Shown: one piece after another, positions 14,091 through 23,933 of the stretch
Numbering within the stretch: the stretch's first letter is position 1
Layout of the letters: every line of letters starts with the position of its first letter
Assembly (NCBI GenBank): GCA_944381535.1
Contig: CALWLN010000143.1
Coordinates: 1 to 36,653, forward strand
DNA length: 36,653 nucleotides
Origin: an uncultured Lachnospiraceae bacterium
GTDB taxonomy: Bacteria; Bacillota; Clostridia; Lachnospirales; Lachnospiraceae
Reading direction: 5' to 3'
Notes under the pieces: generated by a model
What the model was told of the DNA's origin: nothing
The model's database searches: none
The model's input: only the letters and a program-made list of their open reading frames with translations
Program-made: the position numbers and the translations under genes

Positions 14091-17000
14091 ATGTATTTAA
14101 AAAGTATTGAGGTTCATGGTTTTAAATCCTTTGCCAATAAGATACGCTTTGATTTTCATAATGGAATCACTGCCATTGTGGGGCCAAACGGCAGCGGCAA
14201 GAGCAACGTAGCCGACGCCGTGCGCTGGGTGCTGGGAGAGCAGAGCGCCAAGCAGCTTCGGGGCGCCAGCATGCAGGATGTTATATTTGCGGGAACCGAG
14301 AACCGGAAGCCCTTAAGCTATGCCTATGTGTCCATCACTCTGGATAATGAGGACCGGCAGCTGAATCTGGATTACAACGAGGTCACTATTGCCAGAAGGG
14401 TGTACCGCTCCGGTGAGAGCGAGTATCTCATGAACGGCACTCCCTGCAGGCTGAAGGATGTCAACGAACTCTTTTACGATACCGGTATCGGCAAGGAGGG
14501 CTACTCCATCATCGGACAGGGCCAGATTGAGAAGATTTTAAGCGGTAAGCCCGAGGACCGCCGGGAGCTTTTCGATGAGGCGGCGGGAATTGTAAAATAT
14601 AAGCGGCGCAAAGCCACCGCCCAGAAGAAGCTGGAAAATGAACGGCAGAACCTGGTCCGGGTGACGGACATTTTATCGGAGCTGGAAAAGCAGATCGGCC
14701 CTCTAGAGCGCCAGTCGGAGAAGGCCCGCATTTATCTGAAGAAAAAGGAAGAACTGAAAATTTACGATGTGAACCTCTTTTTGATGGAGGTTGCCCGCAT
14801 GGAGCAGCAGATGAAGGAGGTCCAGGAAAAAATAACCATTGCCGACAGGGACTACCAGGATTCTAAAACCTCCTTTGAGCGCATAAAAGAACAGTATGAG
14901 AAAACCGAGCAGGAAATGGATAAGATGGAGCAGGCCATCAACCTGGTGCGGGAGGAGCTGAACAATACCACCGTGGTAAAAGGAAAGCTGGAAGGCCAGA
15001 TCAACGTGCTTCTGGAGCAGATTCGGGGAGCAAAACAGAGCGAGGAACACTTTGCTTCCCGTAAGGAAGCCGTGGAGCGGGACTTAGCGGAGCGAAGGGA
15101 GAGCCTGAAGGGCTATGAGGCCCAGGCGGCGGAGTTGGCAGGACAGTTAAGCCAGGTGAAGTCCAGGCGGGATGCGGTTACCGATAAGCTGACCCAGATA
15201 CAGACCACCATTTCTGAGTGCCAGCAGGGAATCGAGCTTGGCAAGAACGAAATCATTGAGCTTTTAAACAGCAAGGCCTCCACCAAGGCCCGCATGCAGC
15301 GCTATGACACCATGTTAGAGCAGGTGAACATCCGAAAGGCCCAGCTGAACAAACGCCTGCTGGAGCAGAAGACCGGGGAGGAAGCCCTGCTGTCTGCAGT
15401 GGAGGAAGCCGACAGGCGTCTTAAGGAAATCACGGACCGGCAGGAGGAACTGGCGGGAAAGGAACAGGAGCTGGAGGGCAAGCGCCGGGAGTGGCAGGAG
15501 AAGTTAAATCAGGTCAACGGCCTTCTGGAGGAGGACACCAGAAGCTATCACCGGGAGCAGTCCAGGCTGGAATCCATGACCAATATCGCTGAGCGCTACG
15601 ACGGCTACGGCAACAGTATCCGCCGGGTGATGGAATGTAAGAATAAGGAGCCGGGCATACTGGGAGTGGTGGCGGATCTGATAAAGGTGGAGAAGCAATA
15701 TGAGACTGCCATTGAGACGGCCTTAGGCGGCAGTATCCAGAACATTGTGGCGGAGGATGAGGATACCGCCAAGCGCATGATTTCTTATCTGAAACAGAAC
15801 CGCTACGGGAGAGCCACCTTCCTGCCTCTCACCAGCGTGGGCAAAAAGCCGGTGCAGGTGAATCAGCAGGCCTTAAAGGAGCCGGGGGTCATCGGCGTGG
15901 GAAGTGCGCTGGTGAAGACGGAGGCCCGTTACATGGGACTGTGCGACTACCTTCTGGGCAGAACCTACGTGGTGGACCATATCGATAACGCCGTGGCCCT
16001 GGCCAGGAAATATCAGTATTCTCTCCGAATCGTAACCCTGGAGGGAGAATCCTTAAATCCCGGCGGCTCCATGACCGGCGGTGCCTTCAAGAACACCAGC
16101 AATCTCCTGGGCCGGAACCGGGAAATCGAGGATCTAAAGAAAAAGGTGGCTCAGCTCACCGAAATCATCCGAAAGCACCGTCAGCGCATCTCGGATATTC
16201 AGACCGCCAGAGAACTGTTAAAAGAGGATTTGGCCAAGGTCCGGGAGGAATTGCAGGAGGTTTTGCTACAGCAGAATACGGCGCGGATGAACGCCAGGCG
16301 AGCCCGGGAACAAAAGCAGGAGTATGATAAAAGCTTTGAAGGAATAAAGAAGGAAAGCCACCAGATGGAGGCTCAGATTGCGGAGATTCGCCAGAGCAGG
16401 GAAGCCATTGAGACGGAGATAAACCAGGCGGATGCACGGGAAAGGGAAATCGAAGAAGAAAATGCCCGGTTCCAGAGCATTTTGGAGGAGCAGAACGGAC
16501 TTCTGGAGGAAGCCCAGGACGAAGCCTCAAAGGTGCAGTTAGAAGAGGCCGGTGTGGGCCAGAAGATGGGCTTTGTCCGGGAAAATATGACCCGTATTCA
16601 GGGGGAAATCGACAGGTTTTCCCAGGAGCTTGCCCAAATTTCCCAGGACGCCGCCCTGTCTCAGGCGGACATTGAGAAGAAGCAGCGGGACATCGAGGAA
16701 ATCAAAAAGACCATTGAGGCCTCCGAGGGAGCCCATACGGACCTTATGGAGCGGCTTGCAAAGCACCAGGAATTAAAGGAACAGCTGTCCAATTCCCACA
16801 AAGACTTTTTCAGGGAGCGGGAGGAAATTTCTGAAAAGATGAACAGCCTGGACAAGGAATTGTTCCGCTTGAATAACCAGAAGGAGAAGCTGGCGGAGAG
16901 CATGGAGAACCAGAATAACTACATGTGGGAGGAGTATGAGCTGACCTACCACAACGCCATGGCCCTTCGCAATGAGGAGTATGCAAGCCCCTCCCGGATG

Positions 17001-17651
17001 AAGCAGCAGATTGCCGCCATCAAGGAGGAAATCCGGGGGTTGGGAGACGTGAACGTCAACGCCATCGAGGATTACAAGGTACTCTCAGAGCGCTACACCT
17101 TCTTAAAAACCCAGCATGACGACCTGGTGACGGCGGAGAAGACTCTCCTTGACATTATCGAGGATCTGGACACCGGTATGCGAAAGCAGTTTATGGAGAA
17201 ATTTGTGGATATCCAGCGGGAATTTGACAAGGCCTTCCGGGAACTGTTCGGCGGAGGAAAGGGAACCCTGGAACTGGTGGAGGATGAGGATATCCTGGAG
17301 TGCGGAATCCGTATCATTGCCCAGCCCCCGGGAAAGAAGCTGCAGAACATGATGCAGCTCTCCGGCGGAGAAAAGGCTCTGACGGCCATCTCACTGCTTT
17401 TTGCCATTCAGAATCTGAAGCCCTCCCCCTTCTGTCTCCTGGATGAGATCGAGGCGGCCCTGGACGATTCCAACGTGGGACGGTTTGCCCAGTACCTACA
17501 TAGACTGACCAGGAATACCCAGTTTATCGTGATCACCCACCGGCGGGGCACCATGGCGGCGGCGGACAGGCTTTACGGCATTACCATGCAGGAAAAGGGC
17601 GTATCCACCCTGGTTTCCGTGAATTTAATAGAAGAAGATTTGGAGGAGTAA
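14091..17651 (+). CDS. smc: chromosome segregation protein SMC
   Basis: A 1186-residue protein of normal SMC length. Walker A is GPNGSGKS at residues 31-38. Two long heptad-rich coiled coils (about 165-500 and 680-1010) flank the hinge domain (about 520-660, with GGSMTGGAF near its end). The C-terminal head has [17 protein letters not shown], then Walker [14 protein letters not shown], then [11 protein letters not shown] dimers with ScpAB load near parS sites and extrude DNA loops for chromosome organisation. I chose ATG 14091 because GGAGGAATTT directly precedes it and [15 protein letters not shown] is the conserved N-terminus. The stop is 4 bp before ftsY. Confidence 0.97.
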   Translation: MYLKSIEVHGFKSFANKIRFDFHNGITAIVGPNGSGKSNVADAVRWVLGEQSAKQLRGASMQDVIFAGTENRKPLSYAYVSITLDNEDRQLNLDYNEVTIARRVYRSGESEYLMNGTPCRLKDVNELFYDTGIGKEGYSIIGQGQIEKILSGKPEDRRELFDEAAGIVKYKRRKATAQKKLENERQNLVRVTDILSELEKQIGPLERQSEKARIYLKKKEELKIYDVNLFLMEVARMEQQMKEVQEKITIADRDYQDSKTSFERIKEQYEKTEQEMDKMEQAINLVREELNNTTVVKGKLEGQINVLLEQIRGAKQSEEHFASRKEAVERDLAERRESLKGYEAQAAELAGQLSQVKSRRDAVTDKLTQIQTTISECQQGIELGKNEIIELLNSKASTKARMQRYDTMLEQVNIRKAQLNKRLLEQKTGEEALLSAVEEADRRLKEITDRQEELAGKEQELEGKRREWQEKLNQVNGLLEEDTRSYHREQSRLESMTNIAERYDGYGNSIRRVMECKNKEPGILGVVADLIKVEKQYETAIETALGGSIQNIVAEDEDTAKRMISYLKQNRYGRATFLPLTSVGKKPVQVNQQALKEPGVIGVGSALVKTEARYMGLCDYLLGRTYVVDHIDNAVALARKYQYSLRIVTLEGESLNPGGSMTGGAFKNTSNLLGRNREIEDLKKKVAQLTEIIRKHRQRISDIQTARELLKEDLAKVREELQEVLLQQNTARMNARRAREQKQEYDKSFEGIKKESHQMEAQIAEIRQSREAIETEINQADAREREIEEENARFQSILEEQNGLLEEAQDEASKVQLEEAGVGQKMGFVRENMTRIQGEIDRFSQELAQISQDAALSQADIEKKQRDIEEIKKTIEASEGAHTDLMERLAKHQELKEQLSNSHKDFFREREEISEKMNSLDKELFRLNNQKEKLAESMENQNNYMWEEYELTYHNAMALRNEEYASPSRMKQQIAAIKEEIRGLGDVNVNAIEDYKVLSERYTFLKTQHDDLVTAEKTLLDIIEDLDTGMRKQFMEKFVDIQREFDKAFRELFGGGKGTLELVEDEDILECGIRIIAQPPGKKLQNMMQLSGGEKALTAISLLFAIQNLKPSPFCLLDEIEAALDDSNVGRFAQYLHRLTRNTQFIVITHRRGTMAAADRLYGITMQEKGVSTLVSVNLIEEDLEE

Positions 17652-17655
17652 ATAT

Positions 17656-18597
17656 ATGAGCGAGGAAAAGAAAGGCTTTTTTCGCCGTCTGGTAAAGGGA
17701 CTTTCCAAGACGAGAGACAATATTGTGGCGGGAATCGATTCCATTTTCAGTGGATTTTCCAGCATTGATGAGGATTTCTACGAGGAAATTGAGGAGATTC
17801 TCATTATGGGAGATCTGGGCGTCAACGCTACAAACGCCATTATCGAGAACCTGAAGCAGAAGGTAAAGGAGCAGAAGATTAAAGATCCGGCCCAGTGCAA
17901 GGAGCTGCTCATCCGAAGCATTAAGGAGCAGATGGACGTGGGCGAGACCGCCTACCGGTTCGAGGAGGAGACCTCCGTAGTGCTGGTCATCGGCGTCAAC
18001 GGCGTGGGCAAGACCACCTCCGTGGGCAAGCTGGCCGGAAAGCTGAAGGACCAGGGAAAAAAGGTCATCCTGGCGGCGGCGGATACTTTCCGGGCGGCGG
18101 CAGGAGAGCAGCTGGGCGAATGGGCCCGCCGGGCCGGCGTGGACATGGTGGGGGGACAGGAGGGCGCAGACCCGGCCTCCATCGTTTACGATGCCGTGGC
18201 GGCCGCCAAGGCCAGAGGGGCCGACGTGCTTCTGTGCGATACGGCGGGGAGGCTTCACAATAAGAAGAATCTCATGGAGGAATTAAAGAAGATTAACCGG
18301 ATTCTGGAAAAGGAGTACCCGGAGGCCTTCCGGGAGACCCTGGTGGTGCTGGACGGAACCACCGGCCAGAATGCCCTGGCCCAGGCCCGGGAATTTTCCC
18401 AGGTGGCAGATATCACCGGCATTATTCTAACCAAGTTGGACGGAACGGCCAAGGGCGGGATTGCGGTGGCCATTCAGTCGGAACTGGGGATTCCGGTAAA
18501 GTATATCGGCGTGGGCGAGACCATCGACGATTTGCAGAAATTCGATTCCCAGGAATTTGTGAACGCGTTGTTTGACATAGAACAGGAGGGTGAATAA
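17656..18597 (+). CDS. ftsY: signal recognition particle receptor FtsY
   Basis: A 313-residue protein with the NG GTPase: an N domain of helices (about residues 10-90), then G1 GVNGVGKTT at 113-121, the ADTFRAAAGEQL motif, DTAGR, and TKLDGTAKGG. It receives the SRP-ribosome complex at the membrane for cotranslational insertion. As in many Firmicutes, the long acidic A domain of E. coli FtsY is missing; a short basic N-terminus (KKGFFRRLVKGLSK) probably contacts the membrane. It starts 4 bp after smc, so the two are coupled. The stop is 4 bp before ilvA. Confidence 0.97.
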   Translation: MSEEKKGFFRRLVKGLSKTRDNIVAGIDSIFSGFSSIDEDFYEEIEEILIMGDLGVNATNAIIENLKQKVKEQKIKDPAQCKELLIRSIKEQMDVGETAYRFEEETSVVLVIGVNGVGKTTSVGKLAGKLKDQGKKVILAAADTFRAAAGEQLGEWARRAGVDMVGGQEGADPASIVYDAVAAAKARGADVLLCDTAGRLHNKKNLMEELKKINRILEKEYPEAFRETLVVLDGTTGQNALAQAREFSQVADITGIILTKLDGTAKGGIAVAIQSELGIPVKYIGVGETIDDLQKFDSQEFVNALFDIEQEGE

Positions 18598-18601
18598 GCG
18601 G

Positions 18602-19813
18602 ATGTTGACGTTGGACAAATTTGAGGAAGCATGTGAAATAGTGAGTAAGGTGACCCTGGAGACCAAGCTGGTGTACAGCGAGTATCTCAGCGGGCTCTGC
18701 GGAAACAAGGTGTATTTAAAGCCCGAAAATATGCAGTACACCGGGGCCTACAAGGTACGGGGAGCCTACTACAAGATAAGCACCCTAAGTCCCGAGGAGC
18801 GGGAAAAAGGGCTGATTACCGCCTCCGCCGGAAACCACGCCCAGGGCGTGGCCTATGCGGCGCAGAGGTACGGCGTGAAGGCCACCATCGTCATGCCCAC
18901 CAGCACGCCCCTCATCAAGGTGAACCGCACCAAGGGTTACGGCGCCCAGGTGGTGCTCTGCGGGGACGTGTACGACGAGGCCTGCCAGAAGGCCTATGAG
19001 CTGGCGGAGGAGCACGGTTATACCTTCATCCATCCCTTTGACGATCTGGCGGTGGCCACCGGCCAGGGAACCATTGCCATGGAGATCTTCAAGGAGCTGC
19101 CCCTGGTGGAATACATACTGGTGCCCATCGGCGGGGGCGGCCTTGCCACAGGCGTGGCCACCCTGGCGAAGCTTTTGAATCCCAAGATCAAGGTCATCGG
19201 CGTGGAGCCGGCGGAGGCAAGCTGCATGAAGGCCTCCTTTGCGGCGGGCAAGGTGGTCACCCTGCCAAAGGTCAATACCATCGCCGACGGCACGGCGGTT
19301 AAGACCCCGGGGGAGAAGATCTTCCCCTATATCAGGGAGAATCTGGACGACATTGTCACCGTGGAGGACGACGAGTTGATCGTGGCCTTCCTGGATATGG
19401 TGGAGAATCATAAGATGGTGGTGGAAAATTCCGGCCTGCTGACGGTGGCGGCCTTAAAGCATCTGGACGTGAAGGACAAACGGATCGTGGCTATTTTAAG
19501 CGGCGGAAATATGGACGTGATCACCATGTCCTCGGTGGTGCAGCAGGGGCTGATCTTCCGGGATCGGATTTTTACGGTGTCCGTTCTTCTGCCGGATAAG
19601 CCCGGGGAGCTCTGCAAGGTGGCCGGGATGATTGCCAGGGAACTTGGCAATGTGATCAAGCTGGAGCACAACCAGGGTGTCAGTACCAACCGCAATTCGG
19701 CGGTGGAGCTTCGGATCACCCTGGAGGCCTTCGGGACGGAGCATAAGGAGCAGATTATTGCGGCCTTGAAGGAGAATGGGTATAAGCCGAAGCTGGTGCG
19801 GGCGAATCTGTAG
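18602..19813 (+). CDS. ilvA: threonine ammonia-lyase (threonine dehydratase) with ACT domain
   Basis: A 403-residue protein. The PLP-dependent fold type II domain has TGAYKVRGAYYK (Lys51, the predicted Schiff-base lysine), SAGNHAQGVAYAAQ, and the glycine loop PIGGGGLATG. A single ACT domain is visible at about residues 325-400 (TVSVLLPDKPGELCKVAGMI). It deaminates threonine to 2-oxobutanoate, for isoleucine synthesis or for catabolism to propionate. The single short ACT domain matches the clostridial/TdcB-like type rather than long IlvA with two regulatory repeats, so the symbol could also be tdcB. The ATG at 18602 is 12 nt after AGGAGGG; the GTG at 18590 is too close to the RBS. It follows ftsY by 4 bp. 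Confidence 0.92.
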   Translation: MLTLDKFEEACEIVSKVTLETKLVYSEYLSGLCGNKVYLKPENMQYTGAYKVRGAYYKISTLSPEEREKGLITASAGNHAQGVAYAAQRYGVKATIVMPTSTPLIKVNRTKGYGAQVVLCGDVYDEACQKAYELAEEHGYTFIHPFDDLAVATGQGTIAMEIFKELPLVEYILVPIGGGGLATGVATLAKLLNPKIKVIGVEPAEASCMKASFAAGKVVTLPKVNTIADGTAVKTPGEKIFPYIRENLDDIVTVEDDELIVAFLDMVENHKMVVENSGLLTVAALKHLDVKDKRIVAILSGGNMDVITMSSVVQQGLIFRDRIFTVSVLLPDKPGELCKVAGMIARELGNVIKLEHNQGVSTNRNSAVELRITLEAFGTEHKEQIIAALKENGYKPKLVRANL

Positions 19814-19857
19814 GGACGGCGCGGTGAAGTGATAGGCGCAGTATAGTGGAATAAAGT

Positions 19858-19920
19858 AAGCCTCCTGGGCGTAGTGCTTCCATGATAAGACAGGGAGCGT
19901 TTTGCCCAGGAGGCTTTTTT
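19858..19920 (+). terminator. ilvA/ftsY operon terminator, copy 1 of a related hairpin element
   Basis: AAGCCTCCTGGGC (19858-19870) pairs perfectly with GCCCAGGAGGCTT (19904-19916), followed by T6. The 33-nt loop and flank (GTAGTGCTTCC, AAGACAGGGAGCGTTTTGC, then TTTGTAGT) resemble the element at 23934-23998. Confidence 0.88.
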
Positions 19921-19954
19921 GTAGTGTGAAAATGGGGTAAGGGGCATGAAACCA

Positions 19955-20221
19955 TCAAGAAACAAGGATCCAGTCACCAATCCATTGCCTGGTAGTGTAG
20001 TTATACAGACGTTTGTAGAGCTTTCCGTCCTCCTTTATTTCATACCGCCATCTGATGTCATCTGACATGGGAATAATGTCGCCGCTACTATGATTGCTTA
20101 TGGTTTCTGTCATAGATAAAGTATAGGAAGCTTGTCCGGTAATATTTGCGGTGAAAAAGATTGAAAGAGCTATCACCATTGTATAAAATAAAGATACGAT
20201 TTTCTTAATGCGTTTATTCAT
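19955..20221 (-). CDS. small secreted protein, third gene of the blaI-M56 operon
   Basis: An 88-residue protein with a basic start (MNKRIKKIV), a hydrophobic core (SLFYTMVIALSIFFTANI) and a likely signal-peptidase region near GQAS, so it is probably exported. The mature part of about 55 residues ends WRYEIKEDGKLYKRLYNYTT and then RQWIGDWILVS. I do not recognise a family. Its ATG overlaps the end of the upstream M56 peptidase gene by 8 bp, which implies translational coupling and a shared function. It could be a substrate, ligand or inhibitor of the peptidase; this is inference from position. Confidence 0.65.
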   Translation of the reverse strand: MNKRIKKIVSLFYTMVIALSIFFTANITGQASYTLSMTETISNHSSGDIIPMSDDIRWRYEIKEDGKLYKRLYNYTTRQWIGDWILVS

Positions 20222-21362
20222 AATTTATCTCCTCTTCGTTTTTATATATTTTTAAGTCTGTTAAAGAGTCATCTATTTGAGATAGAGTTGCTAAATAATT
20301 ACCATTTACATATAAATCATAACCTCCATTGGGATTTTCGACAAAATACCCGTTTTCATAGGTGATTTCGAAAGTATTATCACGTGGTGGAGAAGACGGC
20401 TCAAATATAAAAAAGAGCGAAAAGGCGTACAACCCCACAATCAAAGAAGAAAATAGTAACTGCACCGGACGATGTCCGACTTTATCAGAAGAGCGAATCA
20501 TCATGAGGATCCGTTGGCTTAGCGCCGAGCCAGAGACATCGCAAAAGGAAATGGTAGGTCCTAAGGTTTGATGAATCTGTAGCTTTGCCATGTGCAGAAG
20601 GGTCTGGGCATATTCCTCCTTGTGCAGGGAATCGGTAGAGATAAACCGGTCCGTCCGCATTTCCAGCATGAGAGAAATCTGGCGTTTCAGCAAAAAGGAG
20701 AAAGGGTTCCACCAAAATACTGCCTGCAGGATCTGTGAAAAGAGCTTCAGCCACAAATCATGTTGAAAGAAATGGGAGGCTTCGTGGCAGAGGATATAAT
20801 ATAGTTCCTTTTCATTCAGAAACAGTTCCTCCGGCAACAGAATATAGGACGATTGTAGTCCGTATATCATAGGTGTGGTGATTTCGGGCAATGTAAAAAT
20901 GTGAAATCTGTTTTTACGTCCACGTTCCCGACATATTTCTTCAAGCAGAGAAAGATAGGGTTCCTTTGCCGAAATATCTGTTCCAAATACTAAAATTTTT
21001 CTGCGGAGCAGGCGGTAGGAGCGAATCAGCCGGCAACCTTGAATCACGGCTCCGGTGACCCAGACTACAAGAAGCACCTGCCAGAGAGAAAAACGAAAAT
21101 TTCCCACTGTGATGTGCGGAACCAGGAAAACAGTGGAAATCCAATAGGAGACAGCTTCCGGCCAGTAAATATTTGTGCTCAGGAACAACAGCTCAAAGGG
21201 AAAAGCGAGCCGTAGCAGCGTTATTGCCAGAAAAACCACCAGCAGTCGATAGCCAATCTTAAGCATAAGCTCTGTGTTTCTGAATATAAGGTACATTATC
21301 ATTAACAATAGATTGCTGAATAATACGGACATCAGTACCGAGGACATGGAAAAATTCAGCAT
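20214..21362 (-). CDS. M56 family (BlaR1/MecR1-like) membrane metallopeptidase without a beta-lactam sensor domain
   Basis: A 382-residue protein. Several N-terminal hydrophobic spans (about residues 5-120) lead to a cytoplasmic zinc protease domain with HEASH at residues 193-197, then WWNPFSFLLKRQ and LEMRTDRF. A last transmembrane segment (VQLLFSSLIVGLYAFSLFFI) leaves an extracellular tail of only about 65 residues with tyrosine-rich repeats (YENGYFVENPNGGYDLYVNG). Classical BlaR1 has a penicillin-binding-like sensor of about 250 residues there; it is missing, so the signal is probably not a beta-lactam. It lies 72 bp downstream of a BlaI-type repressor, which it presumably causes to be cleaved upon signalling. 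Confidence 0.88.
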   Translation of the reverse strand: MLNFSMSSVLMSVLFSNLLLMIMYLIFRNTELMLKIGYRLLVVFLAITLLRLAFPFELLFLSTNIYWPEAVSYWISTVFLVPHITVGNFRFSLWQVLLVVWVTGAVIQGCRLIRSYRLLRRKILVFGTDISAKEPYLSLLEEICRERGRKNRFHIFTLPEITTPMIYGLQSSYILLPEELFLNEKELYYILCHEASHFFQHDLWLKLFSQILQAVFWWNPFSFLLKRQISLMLEMRTDRFISTDSLHKEEYAQTLLHMAKLQIHQTLGPTISFCDVSGSALSQRILMMIRSSDKVGHRPVQLLFSSLIVGLYAFSLFFIFEPSSPPRDNTFEITYENGYFVENPNGGYDLYVNGNYLATLSQIDDSLTDLKIYKNEEEINYE

Positions 21363-21434
21363 ATGGATTCTCCTTTGTAAGATTTCTTTCTGCGGAAAAC
21401 GGCATATGGGAGTTCCGCTTATATCGGGTGAGGT

Positions 21435-21848
21435 TTACAACCGATTCTTCTTATAGTCGGCCAGAAGCTGCTCCAGCTGCTGGATTTCTTTCGCCCTTTT
21501 TTGGGCGTCCGGCTCATTGTCCAGCAAGGTGGCTACCAGAGAGGAGGTAGTGACCTCTTCCTGAAGCTGTTTGAATTCATCCGCAAGTTGCGTGAGAGCA
21601 AAATCCCTGGCTGTCATCGCGGGCCGGTAGCTTCGGCACAGGACCGTGCCGCTATATACGATGTCGGCAATCTCAATCCATTTCTGTTTTAACAATTTTC
21701 TTAGAACTGCCTGGACGGTATTTGTGGTCAGTCCGTTGCCTGTTGCCACGATTTCAGAAGCTGTCATGGGTTTTCCGGCATTCCAGAGGATATTTAAGAT
21801 GTCCAGATCCCGATGAGTAATTTTTTCGTAAGGTTTTTTGAGTATCAT
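21435..21848 (-). CDS. BlaI/MecI/CopY family transcriptional repressor
   Basis: A 137-residue protein with the BlaI-type winged helix at the N-terminus (ITHRDLDILNILWNAGKPMT, then ASEIVATGN, TNTVQAVLRKLLKQKW) and a helical C-terminal dimerisation region. These proteins bind DNA as dimers and are inactivated by proteolysis triggered by the M56 partner. Here it is the first gene of the operon with the M56 peptidase and a small secreted protein, so autoregulation is expected. TGACACTATG follows a clear AGGAGGT on the minus strand. The C-terminus YRPAMTARDFALTQLADEF follows family spacing. Confidence 0.88.
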   Translation of the reverse strand: MILKKPYEKITHRDLDILNILWNAGKPMTASEIVATGNGLTTNTVQAVLRKLLKQKWIEIADIVYSGTVLCRSYRPAMTARDFALTQLADEFKQLQEEVTTSSLVATLLDNEPDAQKRAKEIQQLEQLLADYKKNRL

Positions 21849-21880
21849 AGTGTCACCTCCTGTATATATCTATTTTTTAT

Positions 21881-21909
21881 AAGATAACATTTATTTTGTA
21901 AGTTGTCAA
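21881..21909 (-). promoter_or_regulatory. promoter of the blaI-M56 operon
   Basis: On the minus strand TTGACA, a 17-bp spacer and TATCTT, about 33 bp before the blaI ATG. A TTGTCAATTGTCA direct repeat covers the -35 and could be part of an operator; the canonical TACA-TGTA box was not clear. Confidence 0.65.
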
Positions 21910-21952
21910 TTGTCACATAACATAAAAGATAAAAAAGAAATATGAGAATATA

Positions 21953-21981
21953 TTGACAGCAATAAAAAAATATGATTTAAT
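21953..21981 (+). promoter_or_regulatory. predicted promoter upstream of the Amidase_6-type pseudogene
   Basis: TTGACA (21953-21958), 17 bp, TTTAAT (21976-21981). The following 190 bp before the gene are purine-rich with several GGAGG-like runs but no other gene that I can support. Confidence 0.55.
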
Positions 21982-22175
21982 TAAACAGTAAATAAAATAC
22001 TATATAAGCAAACTTAATAATATATTACTGAATAAACAGGGAAAGGAGGAGGAGTAACGTAGGTTTCTAAAATTTAAGTAGGAAGGAGGGAATCATTAGG
22101 GGAGAACTATTTGGTAGATGAATATAGGTATGGAAAGAGAACTATTAACAATGAACACGGGGAAAGGAGAAGAAT

Positions 22176-22836
22176 ATGAAGAAATTGATTTGTTTTTTGT
22201 TATGTACTGTATTTGCGTTCTCATTAACAGGCGAATGTTATGCAAAAAAGGGTATTCTACTAATAACGGAGGCGGCAGTAGAAGAAGTGACTGAGGATAA
22301 GGAATCAGAAAATATCCATATAATTGTGTCAAATCAAAATATAGATAAACAGCAGATAATTGGTGCATTGGTTTCCTATGGCGCTCAGCGAAAAGCGGAG
22401 TTTTTGGATTCTAATGATACAATAGTAAATTACCGGATATGAGTTTGGAACTGCGAAAGATATAAGATTATTATGTGAACGAAAAGATAGAGAAAATGAA
22501 CTAATAAATGCAGAATATGAATCTGTGAGCGAAAACATTATTCCGATGGCTGCCTATAGTGCAAGTGCCGCTATCAGTTATTCTAATAAGTGGTGTGGAA
22601 ATAGTAATGCGGGAACTTCCGTATCCATGAATCCGTCACGGTATAATCCTTCATATTATTATTATCTAGGAGCAGATTGCTGCAATTTTGTATCTCAATG
22701 CTTGAAGGCCGGGGGAATGTCAATGTCCGGTACGTGGACAGCTACTTTGAATACTAGTGGAACACCCACTGCAGATTCTTCCTATAGTAAATCGGGAGAA
22801 GCATGGAGGTATGTTCCTTTGGAGCCGGAAGCCTAG
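22176..22836 (+). pseudogene. secreted putative amidase (Amidase_6-like), frameshifted and C-terminally truncated
   Basis: The first frame (22176-22442) encodes a signal peptide (KKLICFLLCTVFAFSLTGECYA) and ends NYRI at a TGA. Coding resumes in another frame from about 22435 (EFGTAKDIRLLCERKDRENE, without a break into MAAYSASAAISYSNKW), so one extra base near 22436-22440 would explain the shift. The second part, to 22836, has RYNPSYYYYLGADCCNFVSQCLKAGG, the tyrosine-rich DCxNFVSQ pattern of the Amidase_6 domain. That domain should continue for about another 80 residues, including a His motif, but the frame stops after SGEAWRYVPLEPEA. The product would have been an exported putative amidase of unknown substrate. 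Confidence 0.7.
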
Positions 22837-22839
22837 CTA

Positions 22840-23135
22840 TTAGGAGGCGCAAGAGCAGTATAGGAAACTCACAGGGCCAATTCAGACTCGTTGATTGTGC
22901 AGTCAAAAAGTGTGCTGCCATTTATGAAATACCCACTGTATTTATGCGAGAATCATATTCAATATTGACATTTTATTATACATTTGATTTAATGAGAGTA
23001 TAAAGTAAATACAAAAGTGCACATAGGTAACCATAAATGTTATTGATACGGTACATTAGCAGCTTTAACAATGAGATAAAAAAGATTTTTACTGGCTACA
23101 AGGCATCTAACCTATAAAATAGCTGGAGGCGAATT
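22840..23135 (+). other. intergenic stretch, no gene supported
   Basis: About 300 bp of AT-rich sequence after the broken amidase gene. A 66-residue open frame here has no recognisable features and no RBS. The only element I can support is the promoter at 22965-22993. Confidence 0.4.
22965..22993 (+). promoter_or_regulatory. predicted promoter of the lipoprotein gene at 23136
   Basis: TTGACA (22965-22970), 17 bp, TTTAAT (22988-22993). It has the same -35, spacing and -10 as the promoter at 21953-21981. Confidence 0.55.
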
Positions 23136-23897
23136 ATGAAGCGAACGTTCATTATGATACTGATTATTTCCTGTATATGCCTTTTGACAGGTTGTGGAGA
23201 TAAAGCGAAGAAATCCGACAGGAGGGAAACACTAAAAGAAGCTACAGATAAGCTGGAGAAAGTCGACGAGCTGGAGATGAATGAGTCGGAGAATAACGGG
23301 CTGGAGGGGGATACTCAGCCGGAGAATAACGGGACGGAGGAAGCCGACGAGCCGAAAGCTACGGATAAGCCGGAGGAAGCAGATGAAAAAGATTCGATGA
23401 TAGCCGCATTAAAGGAAATGCAGGATTCCGAATGGGCAGACTTGTATGCGGATTATAATGGGGAGTCGCTACAGTTGCAGATATCCGAGGAAAATTCTCA
23501 GGCTTCTCCCGCCCTCCGTTCGGACACGGTTTTCTTCCGGCCACAGGAAGGAGAAACGCTTTCCGATATTGTGAATCAGATGATTACAGCAATGCTCATG
23601 CCCTTAAAGGAGCCGGAAGAGGGCAGAACCTTTACCATTACGGAATTCAGAGTGGAAGAACAGGAGCTGACGGCCATCGGAGATAATCTTTGGCTGTTGC
23701 CGTTTCTGAAGGTGTATTACAGCTACGAGGGAATCGATGTTGTTTCCATGGAGACCTATCGGGAAACAGAACCGGAGTTGGAAAAGGACGGGCTTATGCC
23801 TTTACAGCGGGAGGGAAGTGAAAGTGTCTTTTCCTTTGTCCTTTCTGAAAGAGACGGGGTCTACCGCTTACAGAGGGCCCAGGACGTGCTGGAATAA
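23136..23897 (+). CDS. predicted lipoprotein with acidic low-complexity linker
   Basis: A 253-residue protein. The N-terminus MKRTFIMILIISCICLLTGC ends in a lipobox (LTGC), so lipidation and anchoring on the outer membrane face of the cell are predicted. Residues about 25-90 are Glu/Lys/Asn/Asp-rich with imperfect repeats (ENNGLEGDTQPENNGTEEAD). The C-terminal globular part (about 90-253) has FFRPQEGETLSDIVNQMITA and FKVYYSYEGID-like beta segments resembling GerMN-type sporulation/germination lipoproteins, but I cannot confirm that. GGAGGCGAATT precedes the ATG. It is followed by the second copy of the hairpin element. Confidence 0.75.
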   Translation: MKRTFIMILIISCICLLTGCGDKAKKSDRRETLKEATDKLEKVDELEMNESENNGLEGDTQPENNGTEEADEPKATDKPEEADEKDSMIAALKEMQDSEWADLYADYNGESLQLQISEENSQASPALRSDTVFFRPQEGETLSDIVNQMITAMLMPLKEPEEGRTFTITEFRVEEQELTAIGDNLWLLPFLKVYYSYEGIDVVSMETYRETEPELEKDGLMPLQREGSESVFSFVLSERDGVYRLQRAQDVLE

Positions 23898-23933
23898 TCC
23901 CCCATTGGGATAAAAGGATATAAATGGAAAAAT

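Noticed and set aside
18785-19411. 208-residue minus-strand frame within ilvA
   Set aside because: His/Gly/Leu-rich composition typical of an antisense shadow of a GC-rich gene; no RBS or recognisable domain.
22803-23003. 66-residue frame after the amidase remnant
   Set aside because: It overlaps the end of the remnant in another frame, has no RBS and does not restore the missing amidase C-terminus.
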